From DAMCZI01 sp032095175 (GTDB taxonomy: Bacteria; Bacillota; Clostridia; Clostridiales; Caloramatoraceae), in the NCBI GenBank assembly GCA_032095175.1, contig DAMCZI010000023.1:17532-81531 (forward strand): 64,000 nucleotides of DNA, read 5' to 3'. Below are positions 17,721 to 26,141 of the stretch, piece after piece (position 1 is the first letter of the stretch; every line of letters starts with the position of its first letter). A model generated the notes under the pieces. It ran no database searches and was not told the origin of the DNA. It saw only the letters and a program-made list of their open reading frames with translations. The position numbers and the translations under genes were made by a program.

Positions 17721-18635
17721 ATGAGGAAAAAGAAAGACTTGAAGCCATACTTGTATTTAGCACCAGCATTAGTTGCCTTTATTTTTCTAACATTGTTTCC
17801 TATATTAAAAACAATATGGATTTCCTTCACAAATATGAACATTGATAGAATGGATAATCCAGACTTTATAGGTCTTTCAAATTATCATAAAATTCTATTT
17901 GGACCATTAAAGGAAACATTTTTGCCCGTATTCCTATGGACAGTAGTTTTTGCTGCATTAACATGTACTATAGGATATATAATAGGGCTTTTATTGGCGT
18001 TGATGCTAAATAATAAAAACATTAAGGAAAGAGGATTCTATAAGGCCATATTAGTATTACCATGGGCTTTGCCTGGAACTATTGCTTTGCTTTCCTGGCA
18101 GGGTTTATTTAATCAAGAGTATGGTGGAATAAACAAAATACTAAAGGCTTTACACATTATATCTACTAATATTCCATGGTTATCAGAGGTTGGTACTGCA
18201 AAGCTTGCAATTGTAATTGCAAGTGTTTGGTTTACAGTACCATTTATGATGAATGCATGCCTTGGAGCTTTGACATCAATTCCAGAGGAGTATTATGAGG
18301 CGGCTAAAATAGATGGTGCTTCCAAATGGCAGCAATTTATTAAGATTACACTCCCTGCCCTTGCACCAGCAACATACCCACTGGTTATTTCATCCTTTGC
18401 GCATAACTTTAATAATTTTTCAGGAATATATATGCTTACACAGGGTGGACCAGCAGGAAAAAGCATATGGGCCGGTGGAACAGATATTTTGATATCAGTT
18501 GCATATAAGCTTGTTGGAGAAGGAATGCAGGCATATGGAATAGCATCTTCCCTTGCTGTTCTGGTATTTTTGATAATTGGTTCTATAACCCTTGTTCAAA
18601 TGAAAGCAAGTGGACAGTTTGAGGAGGTGAATTGA
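17721..18635 (+). CDS. Maltodextrin ABC transporter permease, MalF type
   Basis: The protein has 304 aa with about six membrane helices. The BPD_transp_1 EAA motif is EEYYEAAKIDGASKWQQFIKITLPAL. GGTDILISVAYK and the GGPAGKS loop are typical of MalF-like CUT1 permeases. The ribosome binding site AAGGAGG is well spaced. The gene ends 1 nt before the next permease, whose ribosome binding site (GAGGAGG) lies inside this gene's end. It is membrane partner 1 of the importer. Confidence 0.93.
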   Translation: MRKKKDLKPYLYLAPALVAFIFLTLFPILKTIWISFTNMNIDRMDNPDFIGLSNYHKILFGPLKETFLPVFLWTVVFAALTCTIGYIIGLLLALMLNNKNIKERGFYKAILVLPWALPGTIALLSWQGLFNQEYGGINKILKALHIISTNIPWLSEVGTAKLAIVIASVWFTVPFMMNACLGALTSIPEEYYEAAKIDGASKWQQFIKITLPALAPATYPLVISSFAHNFNNFSGIYMLTQGGPAGKSIWAGGTDILISVAYKLVGEGMQAYGIASSLAVLVFLIIGSITLVQMKASGQFEEVN

Positions 18636-18636
18636 T

Positions 18637-19509
18637 ATGGAAGCTTTAAAGTATAAAAAGCCAAAACTAAAGAAAAGAGAAAGAGCTGAGGTATGGGTTT
18701 ACAGGTTAATACTATGGATTGCTTTGGCTGTTACTCTATATCCGATATTATATGTAGTAAGCAATTCCCTTGCAGACGGGAATTCCTTTTCGGCTTCTTC
18801 AATTATTCCTAAAACCATAACTTTTAAAAACTATAAAAGTTTATTTGATGGTTCCCTTAATGATAATATGAATTTTTTAGTTGCGATTAAAAATAGTATA
18901 ATTTTATGTTCTCTTGTGTCGGCATTACAATTGATAGCAACTGGAACATCAGCATATGCCTTTTCAAGAATGAGGTTTAGGGGTAGAAAGTATGGCTTAA
19001 TGACAATACTTGTAGTTCAGCGTTTCCCTATGATTATGGCAGCATCGGCAATATTAACAATTGCCTATAAATATAATCTTACTGATAGTATAGTATTCCT
19101 TGCGCTGCTTCTTGCTGGTACAAGCTCCTTTAACATATGGCTGCTTAAGGGATTTATGGACACTATTCCAAGAGAGCTTGATGAAGCTGCAAAGGTTGAT
19201 GGTGCCAGTCATTGGCAGATATTCACTAAAATAATAATACCACTTGCAAAGCCTATGTTTGCTGTAATACTTTTGTTTACATTCTTCGGTACTTACAGCG
19301 AGTTTGTTTATACAAAATCCCTATTGTTTAATCCTAGAAACTGGACGGTATCAGTTGCACTTCAGTCATTTATAACTGATGAGTTTGCACAGCATTGGTC
19401 GCAGTTCTCAGCAGCTGCTGTTATTGCATCTATACCCCAGGTAATATTATTCCTACTGCTTCAAAAGCATTTACAAAAGGGATTAACTGCAGGTTCGGTA
19501 AAGGGTTGA
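18637..19509 (+). CDS. Maltodextrin ABC transporter permease, MalG type
   Basis: The protein has 290 aa with six membrane helices. The EAA loop is PRELDEAAKVDGASHWQIFTKIIIPLAKP. The C-terminus ends LQKGLTAGSVKG, the standard MalG ending that touches the ATPase. It is membrane partner 2 of the importer and the last gene of the operon; a large nested palindrome with a terminator follows. Confidence 0.95.
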   Translation: MEALKYKKPKLKKRERAEVWVYRLILWIALAVTLYPILYVVSNSLADGNSFSASSIIPKTITFKNYKSLFDGSLNDNMNFLVAIKNSIILCSLVSALQLIATGTSAYAFSRMRFRGRKYGLMTILVVQRFPMIMAASAILTIAYKYNLTDSIVFLALLLAGTSSFNIWLLKGFMDTIPRELDEAAKVDGASHWQIFTKIIIPLAKPMFAVILLFTFFGTYSEFVYTKSLLFNPRNWTVSVALQSFITDEFAQHWSQFSAAAVIASIPQVILFLLLQKHLQKGLTAGSVKG

Positions 19510-19574
19510 TTTAGGCATATTAAAGGAAATAACAAGTCAATATTTTGGTTTATTTTACGTCATACTTCGTCAGT

Positions 19575-19689
19575 ATATATGTTGCAAAAATTCTATTACA
19601 TTCCGCCCTTTCAAACATCCTAGAGTCGAACCAATTTAGCAGGGCTGTTTGAAAAGGCGGAATGTAAAGAATTTTAATGCAACATATAT
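19575..19689 (+). repeat. Dispersed long-stem element, family 3 copy 2
   Basis: The arms TATATGTTGCAAAAATTCT / AGAATTTTAATGCAACATATA enclose the stem ATTACATTCCGCC / GGCGGAATGTAA. The loop is CATCCTAGAGTCGAACCAAT. The CCGCC/GGCGG pairing replaces the TTTGT/ACAAA pairing of copy 1, so the stem is kept by paired changes. Confidence 0.9.
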
Positions 19690-19690
19690 A

Positions 19691-19725
19691 GAAAGCTCAA
19701 GTTAGCCCAACTAGCTTGAGCTTTC
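19691..19725 (+). terminator. Hairpin downstream of the maltodextrin permease operon
   Basis: GAAAGCTCAAG pairs with CTTGAGCTTTC over a 13-nt loop and is followed by ATTTC. It is a moderate terminator candidate. Confidence 0.55.
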
Positions 19726-19807
19726 ATTTCCTCGTCTGACGCAAAATATCCTCAAAATATTGACTTGTTATTTTCTTTAATATGCCTTATATAAAAGAAA
19801 TATGTTT

Positions 19808-19857
19808 AAAAAGCTTATCTGCTTTAGTTGATAACATGAAGCAGATAAGCTTTTTAA
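19808..19857. terminator. Bidirectional terminator for the mgtC-type gene
   Basis: AAAAAGCTTATCTGC pairs with GCAGATAAGCTTTTT, with A and T tracts on either side. It is the 3' end of the minus-strand MgtC gene and the last barrier for plus-strand read-through. Confidence 0.85.
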
Positions 19858-19863
19858 TATGCC

Positions 19864-20583
19864 TTACTGAATTGTTACTGATTTTATATTGTCTATTTTA
19901 GCAATATCCTTTACAAGATGCAGGGGCTTTATATAAGAAGGTACCATTAAGGATATTGCAATATTCTTCTCAATATTTTCATTGGAGGGTGAAGATATTG
20001 AGAAACCATTGTCATCTATAAAGCCTATATGCTTTATTTTTATGTTTCTAGCTTCAAAGTATTCTGTCAATGAGGATATTGCATTTTGATGATTGATAAG
20101 GGAAAGTGATAAATTAAGCTTTGTATATTTATTTAATAGCTTATCCTCAAGCTTCTTCATGGAAAACAATACAACAACAACGAATAGTGTAGAGACTAAT
20201 ATCAATCTATAATATCCAAAACCTACAGCTAGACCAATGCAGCTTACAACCCATAAGCTGGCTGCGGTTGTTAATCCTTTTATAGAACCTTTTTGATGTA
20301 TTATAGTCCCTGCACCTAAAAATCCTACGCCAGAGATAACCTGTGCACCAAATCTCGCCACATCTATTCTAACAACAGATGAAAGCGATGGGTTATTAGC
20401 TGTTAAATTGATGACACTCTCCTGGGAGAACACTGTTATCATTGATATAACTGCAGAACCAATACAAACTAGTATATGGGTTCTTAGTCCTGCTGGGCAG
20501 TTCTTTTTTTCGCGCTCATAGCCAATAGCACCACCAACCAGGACTGCTGTTAAAAGTCTTAAAAAAAGCTCCTGAGAACTCAT
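19864..20583 (-). CDS. MgtC/SapB family membrane protein
   Basis: The protein has 239 aa. The start is confirmed by AAAGGAGG upstream. The N-terminal MgtC domain (about 1-135) has four or five helices and the signatures VGGAIGYEREKKNCPAGLRTHILVCIGSA and GVGFLGAGTI. The C-terminal cytosolic part (about 140-235) resembles an ACT-like domain. In other bacteria MgtC proteins affect Mg2+ starvation response and inhibit F1Fo ATP synthase, but clostridial roles are open. It is unrelated to the maltodextrin genes around it. Confidence 0.9.
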   Translation of the reverse strand: MSSQELFLRLLTAVLVGGAIGYEREKKNCPAGLRTHILVCIGSAVISMITVFSQESVINLTANNPSLSSVVRIDVARFGAQVISGVGFLGAGTIIHQKGSIKGLTTAASLWVVSCIGLAVGFGYYRLILVSTLFVVVVLFSMKKLEDKLLNKYTKLNLSLSLINHQNAISSLTEYFEARNIKIKHIGFIDDNGFSISSPSNENIEKNIAISLMVPSYIKPLHLVKDIAKIDNIKSVTIQ

Positions 20584-20624
20584 GCGGCACCTCCTTTATG
20601 TAGAATAAATAAATGTATATAAAA

Positions 20625-20702
20625 TTAATACATCCTGTCTTTGGTTTCTAGCATATTCAAAAGTTTTGAATATACTAGAAACTAAAGAGCAGAATGTAAT
20701 AG
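20625..20702. repeat. Near-perfect 24-bp-arm palindrome upstream of the mgtC-type gene
   Basis: Arms 20639-20662 and 20664-20687 (CTTTGGTTTCTAG...CAAAA / TTTTG...CTAGAAACTAAAG) match at 22 of 24 positions, with only one base between them. ATTAATACAT and ATGTAATAG flank it. It may be a cruciform-type mobile palindrome or a terminator; no T-tract is present. Confidence 0.6.
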
Positions 20703-20730
20703 GTGCTGTAAAAGATATTAATATTCTAAC

Positions 20731-20847
20731 TATATGCATCGAACATATGATTCTACATTGCTCGATCCTAAAAAATTTATGTGAAAACATATTCCTTGAT
20801 TCGTTAATCGTATAATACCTTATATAGAATTTTTAGTGCGATTAATA
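20731..20847 (-). repeat. Dispersed double-hairpin element, family 2 copy 3 (minus strand)
   Basis: Read on the minus strand it gives TTAATCGCAC(T)AAAA...ATACGATTAACGAATCAAGGAATATG, then hairpin B with the loop TTTTAGGATCGAGCAATGTAG. The stem is more decayed than in copies 1 and 5. It directly follows the PHP gene in the same orientation. Confidence 0.8.
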
Positions 20848-20856
20848 TAGGCTTAC

Positions 20857-21618
20857 CTATATCTCATAGGATTTACCCATTAATACTCTTTCAAATTCTC
20901 CAACCCAGTTTCCAGTAGCTTTATGATAATCTTCAGCATTTTTGCCCTCAAAAATCATTTGATTAATTAGTAATTCTCTTTCTTTGACATTTTTATTGAA
21001 CTCGTTAATCCTAGCTTCATCTCTTCCGATGATAATATCTTCATTAAGAAGAACATTTGCGAGCTCCTCCTCGGTATTTGGGTTTCCTTTAAGTATATTA
21101 TGATAAATTCCTGTATGGAGGTGGCAGTGGCCATCTGAGTTTCCTATAAGTTTACAGCTAAGCCTATTTGCCAGGGTCTTTATCAGTTGCTCATCGCAAT
21201 TGCCTATATTTGTCGAATGTATTTCTATAGCATCAGGGACATAGGTTGCTATATCTATATCCACAGTGTTTTTATATCTATATGGATGACAAAGAGCAAT
21301 AAATCCTCCATGATCCTTTACATACTTATATAGAGCTTCATATGTCCATTCTTTTTCTTCTAATATACTATTCTTAATGCCAATGACTAGAACATCATCA
21401 CCATTAGGAACTGTTCTAACTTCAATACCACCAAAAATTTTGAGTGGGGAATATTTTTGATTTAATTCCTTTAAATGATCTTCTGGAACTAATTTATTAT
21501 GATCGGTAATTACAATTGCATCAAGACCATACTTGATTGCAGATTCTATATGCTGCTGTTCTGAAGCGATGCTACAGCTTGAGCGCTCACTACAATGAAG
21601 ATGAAGATCAACTTTCAT
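20857..21618 (-). CDS. PHP-domain phosphoesterase
   Basis: The protein has 253 aa. Metal-binding motifs of the PHP fold are visible: DLHLHCS at the N-terminus, ITDHNK, GGIEV, ALCHPYR, EIHST, and GNSDGHCH near residue 160. It is related to PHP proteins that dephosphorylate small molecules such as histidinol phosphate or nucleotides. An operator of the maltodextrin type lies directly upstream and the amylase gene diverges from it, so a role in sugar-phosphate metabolism is possible (inference). Confidence 0.88.
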   Translation of the reverse strand: MKVDLHLHCSERSSCSIASEQQHIESAIKYGLDAIVITDHNKLVPEDHLKELNQKYSPLKIFGGIEVRTVPNGDDVLVIGIKNSILEEKEWTYEALYKYVKDHGGFIALCHPYRYKNTVDIDIATYVPDAIEIHSTNIGNCDEQLIKTLANRLSCKLIGNSDGHCHLHTGIYHNILKGNPNTEEELANVLLNEDIIIGRDEARINEFNKNVKERELLINQMIFEGKNAEDYHKATGNWVGEFERVLMGKSYEI

Positions 21619-21638
21619 AATATCACCTCTTTATTAAT

Positions 21639-21654
21639 GTGCAACCGTTTGCAA
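21639..21654 (-). promoter_or_regulatory. LacI-type operator upstream of the PHP gene
   Basis: GTGCAACCGTTTGCAA is an almost perfect palindrome with core TGCAACCGTTTGCA. It lies about 20 bp upstream of the PHP start on the minus strand. Confidence 0.75.
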
Positions 21655-21792
21655 GTAAATTATAAATCTTTTATATAATAATGTCAATAATACATTCATG
21701 GTATATAATCATTAAGCTAGGGAAACTGGGAATACGGAGGTATATTTGATATAAAAGCTATGATGTAGTATTAGTAAATGTGTGCTTCATTA

Positions 21793-21842
21793 TTGACGTT
21801 TATTGGTGGATTATATACAATTAATTGTGTAACCGTTTGCAG
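21793..21842 (+). promoter_or_regulatory. Promoter and operator of the GH13 amylase gene
   Basis: TTGACG (21793-21798), 17 nt, TACAAT (21816-21821), then the operator TTGTGTAACCGTTTGCAG (21825-21842) just downstream of the -10. The layout is the same as at the transporter operon promoter. Confidence 0.8.
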
Positions 21843-21864
21843 AAAAGATTAACGGAGGGGTATT

Positions 21865-23598
21865 ATGAATAAACATGCCGTATTACATATGACAGAGCCA
21901 CCATTTGCCTATGGGATTGATGGAGATAAGTTAGTGGTTAGGATAAGAATTGCAAGAAATGATGCTAAAAGAGTAAGTATTTTTTATAAGGATAGATATC
22001 CATATATATCAGAATTTAAATCAAAGGAAATGATAAAAAAGGAGGAAACTTCTTTATTTGAATTCTATGAAGTTACTCTAACAGAATATGAAAATAGATT
22101 TAGGTATTACTTTGAAATAGAGGATAGGGAAGGAAATATTTTTTATGTTAATGAAAGAGGAGTAAATGAATGCCTTCCAACTCCAAAGGAGGAATATACA
22201 TTCCAGTTTCCATACCTGTGCCAGGCTGATATGTTTAAGGATGTTAAGTGGGCAGAGGAGGGAATCGTATATCAGATATTTCCTGAGAGATTTTGCAATG
22301 GAGACAAGAGCAATGACCCTTTAAATGTATTGCCATGGGGTGAAAAGGTTTCAGTGGATTCCATGTTCGGAGGAGATTTAAGGGGAATAATAGAAAAACT
22401 TGATTATCTAAAAAGCTTAGGAGTAACCATAATATACATGACTCCAATATTTAAATCCAGTACAAACCATAAATACAATACAGCAGATTATTATACTATA
22501 GACCCACAGTTTGGTGATATTGAAACCTTTAAGGAACTGGTTAACAAATGTCATAAAAATGGAATGAAAATTGTACTTGATGCTGTATTTAATCATTCAG
22601 GAGATGATTTCTTTGCTTTTAAGGATGTTGTTGAAAATGGGGAGAAATCAAAGTATAAGGACTGGTATTTCATTCACTCCTTCCCTGTTGATAAGGATAA
22701 GGTTAATTACAGAACCTTTGGATTAAAAATAGCCAACATGCCAAAGCTTAATACCAAGAACAAGGAAGCTATGGATTACCTTTTAGATGTTGCAAGATAC
22801 TGGATAAGGGATATAGGCATTGATGGATGGAGACTTGATGTATGTGATGAAGTAGATCATGCTTTCTGGAGAGAATTTAGAAAGGCTATTAAGTCATGCA
22901 AAGAGGATGCGATTATAATAGGAGAAATAATGCATGAATCCTCATCCTTCTGTAAAGGAGATCAATTGGATGGAATAATGAATTATCCATTTAAAACTGC
23001 AGTAGTTGATTTCTTTGCTAAAAACAACATAAGTGCCAGTGAATTTAATTCTGTTCTAGCAGCCTCCAGAGCATCATACATGGGAGGAATAAACAGACAC
23101 ATGTTTAACCTTGTTGGAAGCCATGATACCCCAAGATTTTTAACTGAATGCAATGAAGATTTTGAAAAGTTCAAGTTGGCAGCAATATTCAAATTCACAT
23201 ATTTAGGCATACCATATGTTTATTATGGTGATGAAATTGGTATGGTTGGAGCTACTGACCCAGACTGTAGAAGATGCATGATATGGGACAGTGAAAAGCA
23301 AAACAAAGAGCTTTTGGAGTTGTTTAAAAAATTAGCTAATATAAGAAAAAGCAATTCTGTACTTGTTTATGGAGAGTTTAGAACACTCGTTAAGGAAGAT
23401 AATGTTTATGGCTTTGCTAGAGAAGATGATGAGAATGAGATAAATGTTTTCTTAAACAATAATAACGAAGAAAAGAGCATTATATTAGAGGAAGCAAGTG
23501 GGGTCTACATGAATCTTATGAATGACAAAACTGTTGATTTTAACAAGCCTGTTACATTGAAGGCTATGGAGGGCATGATACTTAGGAAAATTAGATAA
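21865..23598 (+). CDS. GH13 alpha-amylase family enzyme, neopullulanase / cyclomaltodextrinase type
   Basis: The protein has 577 aa. An N-terminal beta-sandwich (about 1-120, CBM34-like) precedes the catalytic barrel. Conserved region I is LDAVFNHSG, region II GWRLDVCDEVD (nucleophile Asp), region III IIGEIMHE (acid/base Glu) and region IV LVGSHDTPR. The early motif YQIFPERFCNG is typical of the neopullulanase group. With no signal peptide it acts inside the cell on imported maltodextrins or cyclodextrins. It is monocistronic with its own operator-controlled promoter and a good terminator. Confidence 0.93.
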   Translation: MNKHAVLHMTEPPFAYGIDGDKLVVRIRIARNDAKRVSIFYKDRYPYISEFKSKEMIKKEETSLFEFYEVTLTEYENRFRYYFEIEDREGNIFYVNERGVNECLPTPKEEYTFQFPYLCQADMFKDVKWAEEGIVYQIFPERFCNGDKSNDPLNVLPWGEKVSVDSMFGGDLRGIIEKLDYLKSLGVTIIYMTPIFKSSTNHKYNTADYYTIDPQFGDIETFKELVNKCHKNGMKIVLDAVFNHSGDDFFAFKDVVENGEKSKYKDWYFIHSFPVDKDKVNYRTFGLKIANMPKLNTKNKEAMDYLLDVARYWIRDIGIDGWRLDVCDEVDHAFWREFRKAIKSCKEDAIIIGEIMHESSSFCKGDQLDGIMNYPFKTAVVDFFAKNNISASEFNSVLAASRASYMGGINRHMFNLVGSHDTPRFLTECNEDFEKFKLAAIFKFTYLGIPYVYYGDEIGMVGATDPDCRRCMIWDSEKQNKELLELFKKLANIRKSNSVLVYGEFRTLVKEDNVYGFAREDDENEINVFLNNNNEEKSIILEEASGVYMNLMNDKTVDFNKPVTLKAMEGMILRKIR

Positions 23599-23716
23599 AT
23601 ATAAAAGGCTTTCGACTATTAGAAAGCTCTGGTAAATAAAACTGGTAAAAACAAAGTGTATATATTCCTGACAACTTCCATTTTGAGATACAAAAACATA
23701 GATAATAAATACACAG

Positions 23717-23754
23717 AACAGCATTAATATTTACATGTATTAATGCTGTTTTTG
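23717..23754 (+). terminator. Terminator of the amylase gene
   Basis: AACAGCATTAATA pairs with TATTAATGCTGTT over an 8-nt loop and is followed by TTTG. The rest of the gap up to 23971 holds no gene or clear signal. Confidence 0.8.
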
Positions 23755-23971
23755 CTTATACAAATATTACTATTTAATAGATGATTATGGGAGTTTTTGC
23801 TATAATCTATATTAGGGCTAGCATGGTTTGATATTATGACTGCTTCTATAGAAATATTTTAACACTAAATCAGATTATCAGAAGTGGATATTTAGCTACG
23901 TCTAAATGAAGTATAGCCGACACTATGTTGTGCTATATGGGTATAGCATGACATTTATTCAGGAGGTTTGT

Positions 23972-24937
23972 ATGAAGGATAGTATTATAGCTGATTTGAA
24001 AAATAGTTATGGGCTAATTTGTAATCAAATTACTCCAGTAGCAGGTGGATTGTTGAATCTGAAATGGAAGGTTTCTACTGAAAAAGGCGAACTTTTGGTC
24101 AAACAATACAGCACTAAGCGGTTTCGCAGAGAACAAATTGAGAGTATCGAGTCCGCACTGCAGCGGCAGGTTATCCTTGAAAAAAACGGCGTTCCCTGTC
24201 CGTTTCTCTGGCAGTACAGAGACCGTGTAATCCGTTGGCTGGATGACAAAACAGCCTATATGGTCATGGATTTTCACTCAGGAAAGACCGAAAAAGCTAA
24301 TACAATCACAATAACACAAATGCGAAGTCTCGGCAGCACATGTGCCGTAATGCATAAAGCGTTTTCACAATTACTGGAGCCTTCAGTCAAGAGCCTACCT
24401 GTTTTTGGTGGTTATACGATGGATTTATTATGGGAAAACTTTAACTCCCGTATGACGAAATGCTCGCCAGATGCTCATGGTGAATATCGGAAAGCTTTGC
24501 TTGCGCTGGAGCCAATTTTGAAGCAGCTTAGCACCGAATTTTTTGATAAGCTTCCCAAAGGACTCGCCCATGAGGATTTTCAACCCGGCAATATCCTGTT
24601 CGATGTGGATTGCGTATCTGCTGTCGTAGATTTCGACCGTAATTGTTACAGCTATATTTGGCATGATATAGGAAGAGCGATACTGTCTTTTGCGTTGGAA
24701 GGTAATATAATGAATGTCGAAAAGGTATGCGCTTTCCTTGAAGGCTATTCACAGCATTCAGAGTTAACTTTGCCTAATATAGCGGACGCTTTAAGGCTTT
24801 CGTGGTGCATTGAAACACCGTGGTGGATACAGCCGGAATTTTTTAGAGAATGTGACGAAATTCCAAAGCGTTTCAAAGATGAGATGCTTTGGTTGACAGA
24901 ACACTGGTTTGAGATAGATTCTTTATTATGTTCCTAA
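23972..24937 (+). CDS. Phosphotransferase (APH / choline-kinase fold), probably acquired
   Basis: The start at ATG 23972 is set by AGGAGG at 23961-23966; a longer frame begins at 23906 without such a site. The protein has 321 aa. It carries the kinase-like APH fold: LLVKQYS (ATP-binding lysine strand), the catalytic loop GLAHEDFQPGNILFD, and the metal-binding VVDFDRNCY. It resembles the CotS / homoserine-kinase-II type; the substrate is unknown. Codons are visibly richer in G+C (CGG, GCC, CGC, CTG) than the flanks, suggesting transfer. It lies just before the first attC-like site and could be the cargo of an eroded first cassette. Confidence 0.82.
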   Translation: MKDSIIADLKNSYGLICNQITPVAGGLLNLKWKVSTEKGELLVKQYSTKRFRREQIESIESALQRQVILEKNGVPCPFLWQYRDRVIRWLDDKTAYMVMDFHSGKTEKANTITITQMRSLGSTCAVMHKAFSQLLEPSVKSLPVFGGYTMDLLWENFNSRMTKCSPDAHGEYRKALLALEPILKQLSTEFFDKLPKGLAHEDFQPGNILFDVDCVSAVVDFDRNCYSYIWHDIGRAILSFALEGNIMNVEKVCAFLEGYSQHSELTLPNIADALRLSWCIETPWWIQPEFFRECDEIPKRFKDEMLWLTEHWFEIDSLLCS

Positions 24938-25047
24938 TAAGCATGATCAGAACTTATTTTCTTCGCAATGTTCTTATATTGTAAGCTATATAGAAAAATC
25001 TTTTTGGTGTTCCTTACGCATATAAAGAGCAAAAGATTTAAAACATC

Positions 25048-25167
25048 AGATAACAAAAGATTAGAGTTCGCTGCGGAAGAAGGGCTCTGGAGTGGGGCTG
25101 CAGCACATTCCTAACCAAGCCAGGTCTAGCTAAGTTATTGAGGCGTCGTCCATGCGAAACGTTAGTT
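25048..25167 (+). other. attC-like site 0 (left half degenerate)
   Basis: A weak R'' box AGATAAC (25048-25054) precedes the internal stem GCTGC/GCAGC, and R' is GTTAGTT (25161-25167). The right half, from CCAGGTC to GAAACG, is almost identical to that of site 1 (about 38 of 42 bases). The left half shares GAGTTCGYTGCGG with site 2. No convincing partner for AGATAAC is found upstream, so the first cassette start is lost or diverged. Confidence 0.6.
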
Positions 25168-25251
25168 GCAATTCCTAAGTAAGTTTTGTCACAGTAGAAT
25201 AATAAATGCGATGTAAACACAATTTTAAAAATCTTTATAAGGAGAGATACT

Positions 25252-25914
25252 GTGGAAAAAAGATTAACTTTAAAAAAAGTTGTATTATCTTATTGTATTT
25301 TTGTACTAATTTGGTCAATCAGAATTGTCTTGTTAAAAACATATGTAGATTCTAATTATGTTTTTTGGACGAAGGAAATTATAAATGGTTTTATAAAAAC
25401 AATTATTTGGTTTGGATTTGCTTTTTATCTTATAAAAAAATATGATAAAACACTTAAAATTAATTTTAAAGAAATGTTTACGAATAAAATACAATGGAAA
25501 ATATTTTTGCCTGTATTGATTATTTTTATAGCATGTAATTTTATTGGGAAAATTTTAACAGTTGGAGGTTTTAAGGTAAACCCTAATTTTCATCCAAGTC
25601 AACTAATAGGTCAATTTTTATTAGTTGGGATATTGGAAGAAATTTTGTTTAGAGGATGGTTTTATAATGCACTATCAAGCTTTATCTCTGAAAGAAAGGC
25701 AAATATTATACAAGCTTTATTCTTTATGGGAATACATTATCCAAGTTATATTATTGGAGGAACATTTAAGTTCCCAAGCATTATATCAATAAGTATTTTC
25801 CTTTTTGGTATGGGAATAATATTCGGGTGGACATTCAGAAAAAATAAAACTTTATGGACGCCAATTATTTTACATATGGTATGGGATCTATTAGCTATAA
25901 CTATTTGTGGATAA
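25252..25914 (+). CDS. Cassette 1: CPBP family intramembrane protease
   Basis: The protein has 220 aa with a GTG start behind AAGGAGAG. There are about six membrane helices. CPBP motifs are LEEILFRGWFYNAL (EExxxR), FFMGIHYPSY (second motif His) and ILHMVWDL (third motif). It is possibly an immunity or processing protease. It is the only gene of a cassette running from 25162 to 26059. The cassette's first 15 nt (GTTAGTTGCAATTCC) pair with GGAACTTCAACTAAC after the gene, with two mismatches. Confidence 0.88.
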   Translation: MEKRLTLKKVVLSYCIFVLIWSIRIVLLKTYVDSNYVFWTKEIINGFIKTIIWFGFAFYLIKKYDKTLKINFKEMFTNKIQWKIFLPVLIIFIACNFIGKILTVGGFKVNPNFHPSQLIGQFLLVGILEEILFRGWFYNALSSFISERKANIIQALFFMGIHYPSYIIGGTFKFPSIISISIFLFGMGIIFGWTFRKNKTLWTPIILHMVWDLLAITICG

Positions 25915-25941
25915 ATCAAAATAGAGTTAAGATGGAACTTC

Positions 25942-26065
25942 AACTAACATTAAATGGTCGTTTGTGCTGGAGAAGGTCAAGCTATGGGGTAGCCCAGCAC
26001 ACACCTCAATAACTAAACCAGGTCTTGCTAAGTTATTGAGGCGTCGGCCATTCGAAACGCTAGGT
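25942..26065 (+). other. attC-like site 1
   Basis: R'' is AACTAAC (25942-25948). L'' AATGGTCG (25953-25960) pairs with L' CGGCCATT (26045-26052). The inner stem GTGCTGG (25964-25970) pairs with CCAGCAC (25994-26000). A second inner hairpin is CCTCAATAACT / AAGTTATTGAGG. R' is GCTAGGT (26059-26065). It is the best preserved member of the array. Confidence 0.85.
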
Positions 26066-26141
26066 GTAATAATCACCATGCAGGTATTGCATTTTAATCT
26101 TGCTTAGTTAAATTATTTAATAATAGCATAAGGGGGATATT

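Larger units (their letters stand above)
19513..19787. repeat. Nested palindrome between malG-type gene and mgtC-type gene
   Basis: Outer arms of 35 bp (19513-19547 and 19753-19787) match at 34 positions. Inside lie a family 3 element (19575-19689) and a GAAAGCTCAAG/CTTGAGCTTTC hairpin (19691-19725). The outer ends carry the motif TTTAATATGCCTTA, which recurs after other terminators. It looks like a composite mobile palindrome, one element inserted in another. Confidence 0.8.
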
